Notes: generated from the letters alone by a model not told the origin. 64,000 nucleotides of DNA from an uncultured Agathobaculum sp. (GCF_944384765.1 NZ_CALWUM010000007.1:17785-81784); one strand, 5' to 3'. Positions 17,562 through 25,744 are shown, counted from the first letter of the stretch. Numbers and translations are program-made.

Positions 17562-18623
17562 ATGGAACGGCCCATGTCGGAATACGCGGCCGACGCACCG
17601 CGTGTGCTGCGTGATTTTCTGACCTATATCTCCACGATCCAGGGAAAGTCCGCCAAGACTGCGCATGAATACTATTTGGATCTGCGTCTGTTTTTCCGTG
17701 TGCTCAAGCACAACAAGCGGCTGGTGCCGCAGGATATGCCGATCGATCAGATCCCGATCGACGACATCGACGTTGATTTCCTGCGGGCGGTTACCCTGTC
17801 CGACGCCTACGACTATCTGGAGTATATGTCCGGCGAGCGTCCGACCCAGCAGAACAGCGCTGCGACCGAATACGGCCTGAACAGTGTTTCCCGCGCGCGC
17901 AAGGTGTCTGCCATCCGCTCGTTTTTCCGCTATCTGACCGATAAAAAGCACCTGCTGGAGGTCAACCCAGTCAGCAATCTCGAGTCGCCCACCATCCGCA
18001 AATCCCTGCCGGTTTATCTGACGGCGGACGACAGCGTGCGTCTGCTCGAAGCGGTGCAGGGCGAGTATGCCGAGCGCGATTTCTGCATCCTGACCCTGTT
18101 CCTCAACTGCGGCCTGCGCGTGTCCGAGCTGGTCGGGCTCAACCTGTCGGATTTTCAGGGGGACACGGTGCGTGTGCTCGGCAAGGGCAACAAGGAGCGC
18201 ACGGTCTATCTCAACGATGCCTGCCGCCTGGCGCTGGAAAACTACCTGCCCCGGCGCCTGACCCCGCACGAGCGGGATAAAAACGCCCTGTTTATCAGCC
18301 GCAACCACAACCGGATCAACGTGCAGACGGTCAAATGGCTGGTCAAGAAATATCTCGGCCAGGCGGGGCTGGACACACAGAAGTATTCCGCCCACAAGCT
18401 GCGTCACACAGCGGCGACCCTGATGTATCAGAACGGAGTGGACATCCGCACGCTGCAAAGCATTTTGGGGCACACCAGCGTGAACACAACCATGATCTAT
18501 ACCCACATTGAGGACAGCAGCTTGCGTGAGGCTGCGGCCAAAAATCCCCTGGCCTCGGTCAAGCCGCACACGGGCGGCAAACCGCAGGATGATACTGAAA
18601 AGGAAAGTGGCGCCGCCGGATAG
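17562..18623 (+). CDS. XerC/XerD-type tyrosine recombinase
   Basis: A 353-residue site-specific recombinase. An N-terminal SAM-like core-binding domain (about 10-130) has an acidic insert near 55-105, which makes the protein longer than the usual 300 residues. The catalytic residues are all present: Arg 186 (CGLRVSEL), Lys 208, His 278 and Arg 281 (HKLRH), His 304 (LGHTS), Tyr 313 (IYTH). ATG 17562 follows AAAGGAGG. It has its own promoter and terminator and no phage genes or attachment site nearby. A housekeeping dimer-resolution role is therefore more likely than an integrase; no dif site was recognised. Confidence 0.85.
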   Translation: MERPMSEYAADAPRVLRDFLTYISTIQGKSAKTAHEYYLDLRLFFRVLKHNKRLVPQDMPIDQIPIDDIDVDFLRAVTLSDAYDYLEYMSGERPTQQNSAATEYGLNSVSRARKVSAIRSFFRYLTDKKHLLEVNPVSNLESPTIRKSLPVYLTADDSVRLLEAVQGEYAERDFCILTLFLNCGLRVSELVGLNLSDFQGDTVRVLGKGNKERTVYLNDACRLALENYLPRRLTPHERDKNALFISRNHNRINVQTVKWLVKKYLGQAGLDTQKYSAHKLRHTAATLMYQNGVDIRTLQSILGHTSVNTTMIYTHIEDSSLREAAAKNPLASVKPHTGGKPQDDTEKESGAAG

Positions 18624-18650
18624 CATCGCCGCCATACAAGCAAAAGAGAA

Positions 18651-18682
18651 AGCGCACCTTTGAAAAAGGGTGCGCTGTTTTT
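18651..18682 (+). terminator. Terminator after the recombinase gene
   Basis: AGCGCACCTTT/AAAGGGTGCGCT stem with a one-base bulge, followed by GTTTTT. Confidence 0.85.
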
Positions 18683-18812
18683 ATGCGCGCAGGCGAAAAA
18701 ATTACACAGATTGCATCGAATTTCAGCATCGCTTCAGCCTGGGCTGGTACAGTAGTAACAGTAAGCTGCGGTACGGCGCCGCAGCCAAAAACAAGCAAAG
18801 GAGCTGTCATCT

Positions 18813-20000
18813 ATGATAGGATACCGAATCAGACGGGCGCGCCGGCTGGTTTGCCGGCTGCTCGTGCTGGCAACTGTGCTCTCCATGCTGTTCTCACTGT
18901 CCGCCGGGGCTTCAGCCGGCGGGTTTGAGATGGGCACCAGCTATCCCGGCCAGGTCATGCGCCCGGGTGATGAGCTGGATTTCACGCTGGAGTTTTACAA
19001 TACGCTGGGATACGGCTTTACCGCCGCCCTCACAGCGAGCGATATACCAAGCGGCTGGACCGGTCGCTTTGAAGGCAACGGCAGCGAAATCAGCAGTGTG
19101 TACGTGCACAGCGGGGAAGAGGCATCCACCGCGACCTTCCACGTCGAAGTCCCGGACGACGCTGCGCAGGGAACTTATACGATCAACCTGCGGGCAGCCG
19201 GGCAGGGCGGCAGTTCCTCGCTTGCATTGACGCTTGAGGTCAATGAAGAGGCGAGCGGCTCGAGCGCGCTGACCACGGAATACGCCGAGCAGCAGGGTTC
19301 GGCGGGCACAGCGTTTACTTTCAGCTCGACCATCCAGAACAACAGCGCGGACAGCCAGACTTACAGCTTTTCCTCTAATCCGCCCGCGGGCTGGATGGTG
19401 GCGATTGCCCCGTCCGGCGAGAGCACGCAGGTGTCCTCGGTCACGGTCGAGGCGCACAGCACACAGGGGCTGGACATCACGGTCACACCGCCGGAAAACG
19501 TCGAGGCAGGCACCTATACCATCCCGCTTTCCGTGGTCTCCGCCTCGGAGAGCCTGAGTGAGGAACTGAGCGTTGAGATCACCGGCTCGTATGCCTTGCA
19601 GCTGTCCACGCCGAGCGGTCTGCTCAGCTTTGACGCAAATGCCAACAAGCAGACCGCGGTGACGATCAGCGTGACCAACACGGGCAACGTCGATCTGCAG
19701 AATATCAACCTGTCCTCGTCCGCGCCGGACAGCTGGACGGTCGAGTTTTCGGAATCCTCGATTTCGGTGCTCGAGGCGGGTGCAACGCAGGAACTGACCG
19801 CGTATGTCACCCCGTCGGACGAGGCGATCAGCGGCGACTATGTGGTGACGATGACCGCGTCGAGCGATGAGACTTCGAGTGCGGCTGAATTCCGTGTTTC
19901 GGTCAAGACCGAGACGATCTGGGGCATTGTCGGCATCCTGCTGCTGGTCGGTGTCGGCGCGTGCCTGTGGTATGTATTCCGCACCTACGGGAGGCGCTGA
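18813..20000 (+). CDS. Secreted membrane-anchored NEW3-domain protein of an ABC operon
   Basis: A 395-residue surface protein. A signal peptide spans about 1-36 (RRARR, a hydrophobic core, then AGASAGG). Three repeats of NEW3/CARDB-like beta-sandwich follow, with recurring text such as PDDAAQGTYTINL, PPENVEAGTYTIPL and PSDEAISGDYVVTM, each the end of one domain. A C-terminal membrane helix (about 372-390) and RTYGRR anchor it. It ends two bases before the ABC ATPase start. NEW3 proteins are often encoded beside ABC-2 exporters in Firmicutes; the substrate is unknown and a partner or assembly role is inferred. Confidence 0.82.
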   Translation: MIGYRIRRARRLVCRLLVLATVLSMLFSLSAGASAGGFEMGTSYPGQVMRPGDELDFTLEFYNTLGYGFTAALTASDIPSGWTGRFEGNGSEISSVYVHSGEEASTATFHVEVPDDAAQGTYTINLRAAGQGGSSSLALTLEVNEEASGSSALTTEYAEQQGSAGTAFTFSSTIQNNSADSQTYSFSSNPPAGWMVAIAPSGESTQVSSVTVEAHSTQGLDITVTPPENVEAGTYTIPLSVVSASESLSEELSVEITGSYALQLSTPSGLLSFDANANKQTAVTISVTNTGNVDLQNINLSSSAPDSWTVEFSESSISVLEAGATQELTAYVTPSDEAISGDYVVTMTASSDETSSAAEFRVSVKTETIWGIVGILLLVGVGACLWYVFRTYGRR

Positions 20001-20002
20001 AC

Positions 20003-21055
20003 ATGGATGAAACTGCAATCATCCGGACCGAAGGGCTGACCAAGCGCTATGGCGCGATCACCGCGGTCAGCAATTTGAATCTTGAGATTTTTCCGGGCGA
20101 GGTGTTCGGCCTGCTCGGGCCGAACGGCGCGGGCAAGACCACGACCACGCTCATGCTGCTCGGCCTGTCCGAGCCGACAGCGGGCACAGCATGGATTGAC
20201 GGCCACAACTGCACGCGCGAGCCGATTGCGGTCAAACGCATGGTCGGCTACCTGCCGGACAACGTCGGGTTTTACCCGGATCTGACGGGGCGCGAAAACC
20301 TGCGCTTCACCGGACGGCTCAACGGGCTGCAGGGCGAGGCCTGCGAGCAGCGCATCGACGATCTGCTCGTGCGCGTCGGCATGGCCGCGGATGCAGACCG
20401 CCGGGCGGGCACCTATTCGCGCGGCATGCGGCAGCGCCTTGGCATTGCAGATGTGCTGATGAAAGACCCCAAAGTGATCATTCTGGACGAACCCACGCTC
20501 GGTATCGACCCCGAGGGTATGCGCGAGCTGATTGCGCTCATCCGCGAGCTGTCCGTGCGGGATGGCCGCACTGTGCTGATCTCCTCGCACCAGCTGTATC
20601 AGGTGCAGCAGATCTGCGACCGGGTTGGGATATTCGTGCGGGGCGAGCTGATCGCCTGCGGCCGGATCGACGAGCTGGGGCAGCAGCTGCAAAACGAAGG
20701 CCTGTATCTGCTTGAGATGCAGACCGAGCCTGCGGACGAGGCGCTCTGCGAACTTGTCCGGCAGGTGGAAGGGGTGCGCACGGCCGAGTTCACCGTAGAC
20801 GGCGGGGTGCGCGTTGCGTCCGCCCGCGACATCCGCGGTGAGCTGACCGCGCTGCTGGCCGTGCACGGCTATGCGCTGCTGCAGCTGCGGCAGCGCGGCG
20901 GCGATCTGGATGAGATCTATCAGAAATACTTTGAAAAGGCAGGTGACAGGAATGACACTGCAAACGCTACGCCAGACAGCGGCGGAACGGTCCGCCCATT
21001 TTCTGGATTTATGGCGCAAATACGCGAAAAATGGCAGGAAAAGCGGCACAAATAG
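20003..21055 (+). CDS. ABC transporter ATP-binding protein
   Basis: A 350-residue ATPase of the ABC-2 exporter class. Walker A GPNGAGKT (39-46), signature YSRGMRQR (138-145), Walker B IILDEP (Asp 162, Glu 163) and a later ISSHQL switch His are all intact. The 100-residue C-terminal extension (LLEMQTEPADEA onward) is the DUF4162-like tail seen in this class. ATG 20003 follows GGGAGG. Its last 35 codons overlap the permease gene by 104 bases, longer than normal operon overlaps. It works with the NEW3 protein and permease. Confidence 0.9.
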   Translation: MDETAIIRTEGLTKRYGAITAVSNLNLEIFPGEVFGLLGPNGAGKTTTTLMLLGLSEPTAGTAWIDGHNCTREPIAVKRMVGYLPDNVGFYPDLTGRENLRFTGRLNGLQGEACEQRIDDLLVRVGMAADADRRAGTYSRGMRQRLGIADVLMKDPKVIILDEPTLGIDPEGMRELIALIRELSVRDGRTVLISSHQLYQVQQICDRVGIFVRGELIACGRIDELGQQLQNEGLYLLEMQTEPADEALCELVRQVEGVRTAEFTVDGGVRVASARDIRGELTALLAVHGYALLQLRQRGGDLDEIYQKYFEKAGDRNDTANATPDSGGTVRPFSGFMAQIREKWQEKRHK

Positions 21056-21989
21056 CACCTGCGGACTGGCAGCGCTTTATCGCAAGGAGCTGGCTGACCA
21101 CCTGCACAGCAAGCGCTTTATCCTGATCTTCGCTATTTTGCTGATTGCGTCTTCCGCATCGCTCGGCGGGGCGGTGTCCACTTTGGCGAGCGAGGGCACG
21201 GGCAGCAGCTTTGTATTTTTACAGCTGTTTACCACGGGCAGCGGGTCGATCTATTCCTTTGCGACGTTCATCGCTTTCCTCGGCCCTCTGGCAGGCATTA
21301 TTCTGGGATTTGACGCGGTCAGCAACGAGCGTACACTCGGCACGCTCAACCGGCTGGCTTCCCAGCCGATCTACCGTGATGCGATCATCAATGCAAAATT
21401 CCTCGCCGGTGCCACCGTCATTGTGCTGATCGTATTTACCCTTGGCATTTACGTCAGCGCAGTGGGCCTTATGATGATCGGCGTGCCGCCCGGCGTGGAG
21501 GAGGTGCTGCGCATTGCTGCCTTCCTGGTGCTGAGCGCGGTTTATATTGCGGTCTGGCTGGCGTTTGCCCTGCTGTTTTCCGTGCTCTGCCGCCATGCCG
21601 CAACCGCGGCGCTCGCCTGTATCACGATCTGGCTGTTCCTGAGCCTGTTCATGAGCCTGTTCGCAAGCGGCATTGCCGGGGCGCTTTTCCCGCTCGATGG
21701 CATAGAAGGCGTCAGCAACCTGATGAGCAACTATCAGCTTGAACTGGCGCTCAACCGCATTTCGCCCTATTACCTGTTCAGCGAAGCGGCCTCCACTATC
21801 CTCAACCCAAGCGTGCGTTCGATCGGCATTGTCACCATGTCGTCCATTCAGGGCGCAGTGGTCGGCACGCTGCCGTTTACGCAGAGTTTGCTGCTGGTAT
21901 GGCCGCATCTGGTTGTGATGGCGGCACTCGCAGCTGCGGGTTTTGCCGCAGCCTATATCCGGTTTATGCGGCAGGAAATCCGCGCGTGA
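20952..21989 (+). CDS. ABC-2 type transporter permease
   Basis: A 345-residue membrane protein with about six transmembrane segments, for example FILIFAILLIASSASLGG, FLGPLAGIILGFDAVS and a long run through VWLAFALLFSVLC. LYRKELADHLHSKRF is the typical cytoplasmic entry helix of NosY-type permeases. A large extracytoplasmic loop lies between segments 1 and 2 and before the last segment. The start is taken as ATG 20952, which lies inside the ATPase gene. Similarity only begins near GLAALYRKEL, so the first 40 residues are uncertain, and no later in-frame start with a good ribosome site was found. Confidence 0.8.
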   Translation: MTLQTLRQTAAERSAHFLDLWRKYAKNGRKSGTNSTCGLAALYRKELADHLHSKRFILIFAILLIASSASLGGAVSTLASEGTGSSFVFLQLFTTGSGSIYSFATFIAFLGPLAGIILGFDAVSNERTLGTLNRLASQPIYRDAIINAKFLAGATVIVLIVFTLGIYVSAVGLMMIGVPPGVEEVLRIAAFLVLSAVYIAVWLAFALLFSVLCRHAATAALACITIWLFLSLFMSLFASGIAGALFPLDGIEGVSNLMSNYQLELALNRISPYYLFSEAASTILNPSVRSIGIVTMSSIQGAVVGTLPFTQSLLLVWPHLVVMAALAAAGFAAAYIRFMRQEIRA

Positions 21990-22024
21990 ACCAGAATAGA
22001 CACCGCTTTATTATTGCTCCCCGG

Positions 22025-22114
22025 GCCGGGCACAGCGATCCCTCTTGAAGATATGAAGCAAACAAACACAGGACGTGCAGTATCGTGTTGTTCCCACACA
22101 CGTCTGTGCCCGGC
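22025..22114. repeat. Long-range inverted repeat in intergenic DNA
   Basis: Perfect 11-base arms GCCGGGCACAG (22025-22035) and CTGTGCCCGGC (22104-22114), 68 bases apart, in the space after the ABC permease and directly before its terminator. It could close a structured 3' region. No gene was found in 21990-22269. Confidence 0.5.
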
Positions 22115-22120
22115 AAAATC

Positions 22121-22156
22121 AAACGCGCCGCAGCGAAAAACTGCGGTGCGTTTTTT
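22121..22156 (+). terminator. Terminator of the NEW3/ABC operon
   Basis: AAACGCGCCGCAG/CTGCGGTGCGTTT stem (one G-U type mismatch), CGAAAAA loop, T6 tail. Confidence 0.88.
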
Positions 22157-22170
22157 GTGTGTCTGCCGCC

Positions 22171-22199
22171 TTGACAATGGATACAGCATAGGCTATAAT
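22171..22199 (+). promoter_or_regulatory. Consensus promoter of the cytidylate kinase-like gene
   Basis: Perfect -35 TTGACA (22171-22176), a 17-base spacer, perfect -10 TATAAT (22194-22199). The leader is about 65 bases. Confidence 0.92.
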
Positions 22200-22269
22200 T
22201 CGATTTGTCTGATATCGGACTGAATAACCGGAGAAGCGGACCGCGCGTCCGCAAGGGGAGGGACGTTCT

Positions 22270-22890
22270 ATGCCGCGCATCATCACTGTCAGCCGTGAAT
22301 TTGGCAGCGGCGGCCGCGAACTGGGCAAACGGCTGAGCGATTGCCTGGGCTTTGCTTATTACGACCGCGAGATTTTAGAAGAACTGGCCCGTGAGACAGA
22401 TACCAGCGAATGGTATGTGGAAAACCTGCTCAGCCGGGGCATGCCCACGGGCTTTACGCTGCATTTTGGGCGCAGCTTTTCCTCCTATTCGCCGGTTACC
22501 CAGCAGGCGCTCAAGCTGCTCGTGGCCGAGCGGCGCATCATCCGCGCGCTGGCCGAGCGGGGAGACTGTATCATCGTTGGCCGCGGCGCATCGGGCGTAC
22601 TTGAGGACCGGCGGCCGTTTAATCTGTTTGTCTATGCGGATCTGCCTGCCAAGCTCGCGCGCTGCCGCGCCCACGCCCCGGAAAACGAGCACCTGACCGA
22701 CCGCGAGATGGAAAAACGCATGCGGCAGGTGGATGCCGCGCGCGCAAGCGTACATGGCATGGTTTCCGGCCTGCGCTGGGGCGACAAAGCAGGGTATCAC
22801 CTGTGCATCAACACCACCGGCCTGCCAATCAAGCAGGCGGCGCCGGCGGTTGCGGCGTATGCCGAAGCATGGCTGCGCGGCGCGGAATGA
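22270..22890 (+). CDS. Cytidylate kinase-like family protein
   Basis: A 206-residue P-loop kinase of the cytidylate-kinase-like (AAA_26) family. The N-terminal TVSREFGSGGRELGKRL is its modified P-loop. DREILEELARET, IIVGRGASGVL and later RMRQVDAARA follow the family pattern. The true substrate of this family is not established; it is distinct from Cmk. ATG 22270 follows GGGGAGGG. It shares a transcript with the MATE gene 43 bases downstream, without an evident terminator between. Confidence 0.82.
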   Translation: MPRIITVSREFGSGGRELGKRLSDCLGFAYYDREILEELARETDTSEWYVENLLSRGMPTGFTLHFGRSFSSYSPVTQQALKLLVAERRIIRALAERGDCIIVGRGASGVLEDRRPFNLFVYADLPAKLARCRAHAPENEHLTDREMEKRMRQVDAARASVHGMVSGLRWGDKAGYHLCINTTGLPIKQAAPAVAAYAEAWLRGAE

Positions 22891-22933
22891 CCGCGTATCC
22901 CACACAGCACAATCAAAAGAGAGGATAGGTTTT

Positions 22934-24274
22934 ATGAACTCGGCGACCTTATTTTCCAGGACCGCCCCGATCAAATTGTTTTTCATCGCCTCGATCCCCG
23001 GGGCAATCAGTATGCTGGCCTCCGCGCTCTACCAGACGATCGACGGCGTGTTCGTCGGCCAGTATCTGGGCGCGACCGCCTTTGCGGCAATCAATCTGGC
23101 CATGCCGTTTGTCATCATCAACTTTTCGCTTGCCGACCTGATCGGCTTTGGCTCCTCGGTTCCCATCGCGATCAACCTGGGCCGCAAGGAGGAGCGGGAA
23201 GCGTGTAATATTTTTACCTGCGCCTGTATAATGATTGTGGGCACAGGCGCCGCAATCGGCGTGCTGCTGTATGGAACGGCGCCGCTGCTCATCCAGCTCA
23301 TGGGCGCACAGGGAGAATTTGCCGAACTTGCGGTGCAGTATATCCGCGTATACGCGATCAGTTCCCCCGTGACCACAATCGTATTCGCAATGGATAATTT
23401 TCTGCGCATCTGCGGCTATATCCGCGGCAGCATGCTGCTCAACATCCTGATGAGCGTGCTGAGCGCCGCGCTGGAATTCCTGTTCCTGGGCGTGCTGGGC
23501 TGGGGTATCTGGGCGGCTGCGCTGGCAACCTGCACGGGCATGGTGGTATGCGCGCTGCTGGCGCTCCTCCCGTTTGTGCGCCGGCGGGCGCTGCTGCGCT
23601 TTTGCAGGCCGCATTTTCGTGCAGCCACGGTGCGGCAGATCGTCGCCTGCGGCAGCCCGAACTTTCTCAATAACATCGCCGGGCGCATCACATCCATCCT
23701 GCTCAACTTTATTCTGGTGCGGCTGGGTGGTGAGAACGCGGTCTCGGTTTACGGCATCCTGATGTATGCAGATGGCTTCATCCAGCCGCTGCTTTATGGT
23801 ATGTGCGATTCGCTGCAGCCCGCAGTGGGCTACAACTGGGGCGCGGGCAAGTTTTCGCGCGTGCGCGCGATCGAAAAATGCTGCTTTGCCGCAGCGGCAG
23901 TGGTGTCGCTGCTCGCAGCGGTTGTGATTGCGCTGTTCCCCGCGCCGATTACCCTGCTGTTCATGCCGTCCGCGCAGGGGGCGGTGCTCGCAATGTCGGT
24001 CGGCGCACTGCAGCTGTTCAGCATCACCTATATCACGCGATGGTTCTCCTTTGCCACACAGAGCTATATGCTTGCAATCGAAAAACCGTTTTCCGCTTCG
24101 CTGATCTCGGTCTCGACCGCACTGGTGTTTCCCGTGCTGCTGGTGGCCGTGCTCTGGCCGATGGGCCTGACCGGCATCTGGCTCAACTTTGCAGGCACGG
24201 CGCTGCTTGCGGCGGTGCTGGCCGCCGCGGTGCTGATCCGGCAGCGGCGTGCGCTGCATCAGCCCGATCAGTGA
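22934..24274 (+). CDS. MATE-family efflux transporter
   Basis: A 446-residue inner-membrane antiporter with about 12 transmembrane helices in two repeats. Typical text includes SALYQTIDGVFVGQYLG in helix 1, INLAMPF, and QPAVGYNWGAGK in the second half. ATG 22934 is preceded by GAGAGGATAGG. Family members export drugs or metabolites using Na+ or H+; the substrate is not predictable. It ends before a strong bidirectional terminator. Confidence 0.9.
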   Translation: MNSATLFSRTAPIKLFFIASIPGAISMLASALYQTIDGVFVGQYLGATAFAAINLAMPFVIINFSLADLIGFGSSVPIAINLGRKEEREACNIFTCACIMIVGTGAAIGVLLYGTAPLLIQLMGAQGEFAELAVQYIRVYAISSPVTTIVFAMDNFLRICGYIRGSMLLNILMSVLSAALEFLFLGVLGWGIWAAALATCTGMVVCALLALLPFVRRRALLRFCRPHFRAATVRQIVACGSPNFLNNIAGRITSILLNFILVRLGGENAVSVYGILMYADGFIQPLLYGMCDSLQPAVGYNWGAGKFSRVRAIEKCCFAAAAVVSLLAAVVIALFPAPITLLFMPSAQGAVLAMSVGALQLFSITYITRWFSFATQSYMLAIEKPFSASLISVSTALVFPVLLVAVLWPMGLTGIWLNFAGTALLAAVLAAAVLIRQRRALHQPDQ

Positions 24275-24299
24275 GATTTTTTCGGATTTCGAAGCAAAA

Positions 24300-24340
24300 G
24301 CAGGCGCCGCACCCGCGAAAGGGTACGGCGCCTGTTTCGG
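24300..24340. terminator. Bidirectional terminator between MATE gene and dps
   Basis: CAGGCGCCG-ACCC/GGGT-CGGCGCCTG stem with a GCGAAA loop; T-rich on both exits. The genes are convergent. Confidence 0.85.
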
Positions 24341-24374
24341 AATAATGAGAAAAATAGAAGCAATCAGATTTGGT

Positions 24375-24803
24375 TTACTGTGCACGCTGTCCGAGCATCC
24401 AGATGGACTTGCTGAAGTTCTCGATGTAGCTGTCCATCGCGCCGGAGATCAGGCTATTGCCTGCCGCATCCGCCGCCTTTTTGATGTCCGCTGCCTCATC
24501 CAGCAGCGCGGAAAAGTCGTGCAGCACTGCCTCCCAGATGACTGATGAAGTCACATAGTCGGACGCCGCTTCTTGAATCGACGTATGCGCGCAGAATTCC
24601 TGCAGCGAGGCGAGCGGCTTGCCCTGAATCATCAGGATCTTTTCCGCCACTTCGTCGACCGCGTCGCTGATGTAATCATAGTACTCTTCCAGCTTGGCAT
24701 GCACGGTGAAAAAGTCCGGGCCCTTGACATACCAGTGGAAGTTTTGCAGCTTGTGGTATTCTACCACGAGATCCGCCAGAAAATGATTGAGCTTTTCGAC
24801 CAT
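24375..24803 (-). CDS. dps: Dps/ferritin-like iron storage and DNA protection protein
   Basis: A 142-residue mini-ferritin. The intersubunit ferroxidase residues sit at His 23 (NFHWYVKG), His 35, Asp 50 and Glu 54, with the spacing of known Dps proteins (12, 15, 4). The protein oxidises Fe(II) with peroxide and stores iron in a 12-mer; the N-terminal tail is short, so DNA binding is not assured. ATG 24803 follows AAAGGAG. The gene is monocistronic, with its own promoter and a large palindrome over the start of transcription, pointing to metal- or peroxide-controlled repression. Confidence 0.92.
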   Translation of the reverse strand: MVEKLNHFLADLVVEYHKLQNFHWYVKGPDFFTVHAKLEEYYDYISDAVDEVAEKILMIQGKPLASLQEFCAHTSIQEAASDYVTSSVIWEAVLHDFSALLDEAADIKKAADAAGNSLISGAMDSYIENFSKSIWMLGQRAQ

Positions 24804-24827
24804 AGCAGTTCGCTCCTTTGCAAGTGA

Positions 24828-24859
24828 TGTCGTTAGTTAGCTGTTGCTAACTAACGACA
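24828..24859. promoter_or_regulatory. Large palindromic operator at the dps promoter
   Basis: Perfect 14-base arms with a 4-base centre. The core TTAGTTAGC-TGTT-GCTAACTAA resembles DtxR/IdeR-type metal-regulator boxes. It abuts the -10 box and covers the transcript start and leader, an ideal place for a repressor. As RNA it would also form a hairpin just before the ribosome site. Confidence 0.75.
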
Positions 24860-24887
24860 GTGTACCATGCCGGGAGAGGAATGGCAA
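24859..24887 (-). promoter_or_regulatory. Sigma-A promoter of dps
   Basis: Minus strand -35 TTGCCA (24882-24887), a 17-base spacer, -10 TACACT (24859-24864). Confidence 0.78.
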
Positions 24888-25060
24888 GTGCTTTTTTCCA
24901 AAACGGCATAAAAACCGGCGGAGAAAAAGGGAGGCACGGTGATTTCCTTGCCGCGCGTGGTCCAAGCGCTTCGGCGCGGGTGCGCGCGGACGGACAAAAT
25001 CATTCCAAACGGTTTGTCTGTGGTCTGCTACAAAGAGACCATGCCGCAAACCGGAATAGG
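24888..25060. other. Intergenic stretch with no supported gene
   Basis: Between the dps promoter and the XRE gene terminator. Short open frames exist on both strands, but none has a ribosome site or recognisable protein. A CCAAACGGTTTG palindrome occurs near 25003-25014; otherwise nothing is seen. Confidence 0.5.
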
Positions 25061-25096
25061 CGAAAACCACGGGAAATTATTTCTCCGGGGTTTTCG
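25061..25096 (-). terminator. Terminator of the DUF6442-XRE operon
   Basis: CGAAAACC-A-CGG/CCG-G-GGTTTTCG stem with an AT-rich loop, about 15 bases after the XRE stop, ending in TTTTCG on the minus strand. Confidence 0.75.
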
Positions 25097-25109
25097 CTCA
25101 TTGCTTCTA

Positions 25110-25319
25110 TCAGTCAAAATAGAACAGTTCTTCGAATTTCTTATCCAGTGCAATACACAGGATGAGCGCCAGTTTGGCGGTCGGGTTAAACTGCCCGGTT
25201 TCGATCGCGCTGATCGTATTGCGGGATACGCCGACCAGCGCAGCAAGCTGCGCCTGGGACAGCTTTTTGTCGCTGCGCGCCTGCTTCAGGCGGTTTTTCA
25301 GGATCAGTTTGTCGTCCAT
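25110..25319 (-). CDS. XRE-family HTH regulator, YgzD-like
   Basis: A 69-residue single-domain Cro/CI regulator: KNRLKQARSDKKLSQAQLA then LVGVSRNTISAIETGQ is the canonical HTH, and the end KLALILCIALDKKFEELFYF is typical of the small YgzD-type family. ATG 25319 is preceded by GTGGAG, formed by the last codons of the upstream gene. Together they form a two-gene module of a small membrane protein and a repressor, common in Firmicutes. It probably autoregulates through the palindrome at 25721-25744. Confidence 0.9.
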   Translation of the reverse strand: MDDKLILKNRLKQARSDKKLSQAQLAALVGVSRNTISAIETGQFNPTAKLALILCIALDKKFEELFYFD

Positions 25320-25321
25320 TT

Positions 25322-25633
25322 TTACTCCACCACGCTGATCACATAGGTGGCAAGATTGGCGACGGCAAGCAGCCCGCCCGCAATAGTGGTGACCAGCAGG
25401 GATTTTTCTTTGCTAAACCGATAGCGGGGAAAGGCCTCTGCTGCGACATACGCCCAAAAAACAGCAACCAGCGCATCATTTTGCTGCCCGGTGAAAAAGT
25501 TAAAGGCCATGAGGAAAACCAGGACGGCGAGAAAGCAGATGATACCGATTTTCATGCCGTGATTTTCTGCGTTTTTTGCGCCTTCATCCACCCGTTCCCT
25601 GCGGCTCCTGGCCAGGATTTCTTCTTTGTCCAT
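25322..25633 (-). CDS. DUF6442 family small membrane protein
   Basis: A 103-residue protein with an N-terminal charged helix MDKEEILARSRRER, then three hydrophobic segments (about 27-45, 51-66, 80-100). The start MDKEEIL and the adjacent XRE gene match the DUF6442 family. ATG 25633 has a GAGG-type site; longer readings upstream would cross the promoter. The function is unknown; family members always seem to travel with a small HTH gene. Confidence 0.8.
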   Translation of the reverse strand: MDKEEILARSRRERVDEGAKNAENHGMKIGIICFLAVLVFLMAFNFFTGQQNDALVAVFWAYVAAEAFPRYRFSKEKSLLVTTIAGGLLAVANLATYVISVVE

Positions 25634-25688
25634 AGGAAGTGCCTCGCTTTCTCTATCCGTTGAAACGCCAAGTATTCTTTGCGCCTTT

Positions 25689-25716
25689 AGTATAGCATGC
25701 CAAGAAAACTTGTCAA
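25689..25716 (-). promoter_or_regulatory. Promoter of DUF6442-XRE operon
   Basis: Minus strand perfect -35 TTGACA (25711-25716), a 16-base spacer, -10 TATACT (25689-25694). Confidence 0.82.
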
Positions 25717-25720
25717 GTTG

Positions 25721-25744
25721 TTTTGCAAAGTTTTCTTTGCAAAA
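25721..25744. promoter_or_regulatory. Palindromic operator upstream of the XRE operon promoter
   Basis: Perfect 10-base arms TTTTGCAAAG/CTTTGCAAAA around TTTT, ending four bases from the -35 box. A second related element, AAGAAAACTTG, overlaps the spacer (25703-25713). It is a candidate autoregulatory site. Confidence 0.6.

Noticed and set aside
17562..18623. Integrase marking a mobile element
   Set aside because: No attachment repeats, phage or conjugation genes are nearby; the gene has its own promoter and terminator as a housekeeping Xer gene would.
24837..25346. Open frames in both directions across 24837-25346 (77 and 135 codons)
   Set aside because: No ribosome sites or protein similarity; one crosses the dps operator and the other runs antisense through the XRE gene.
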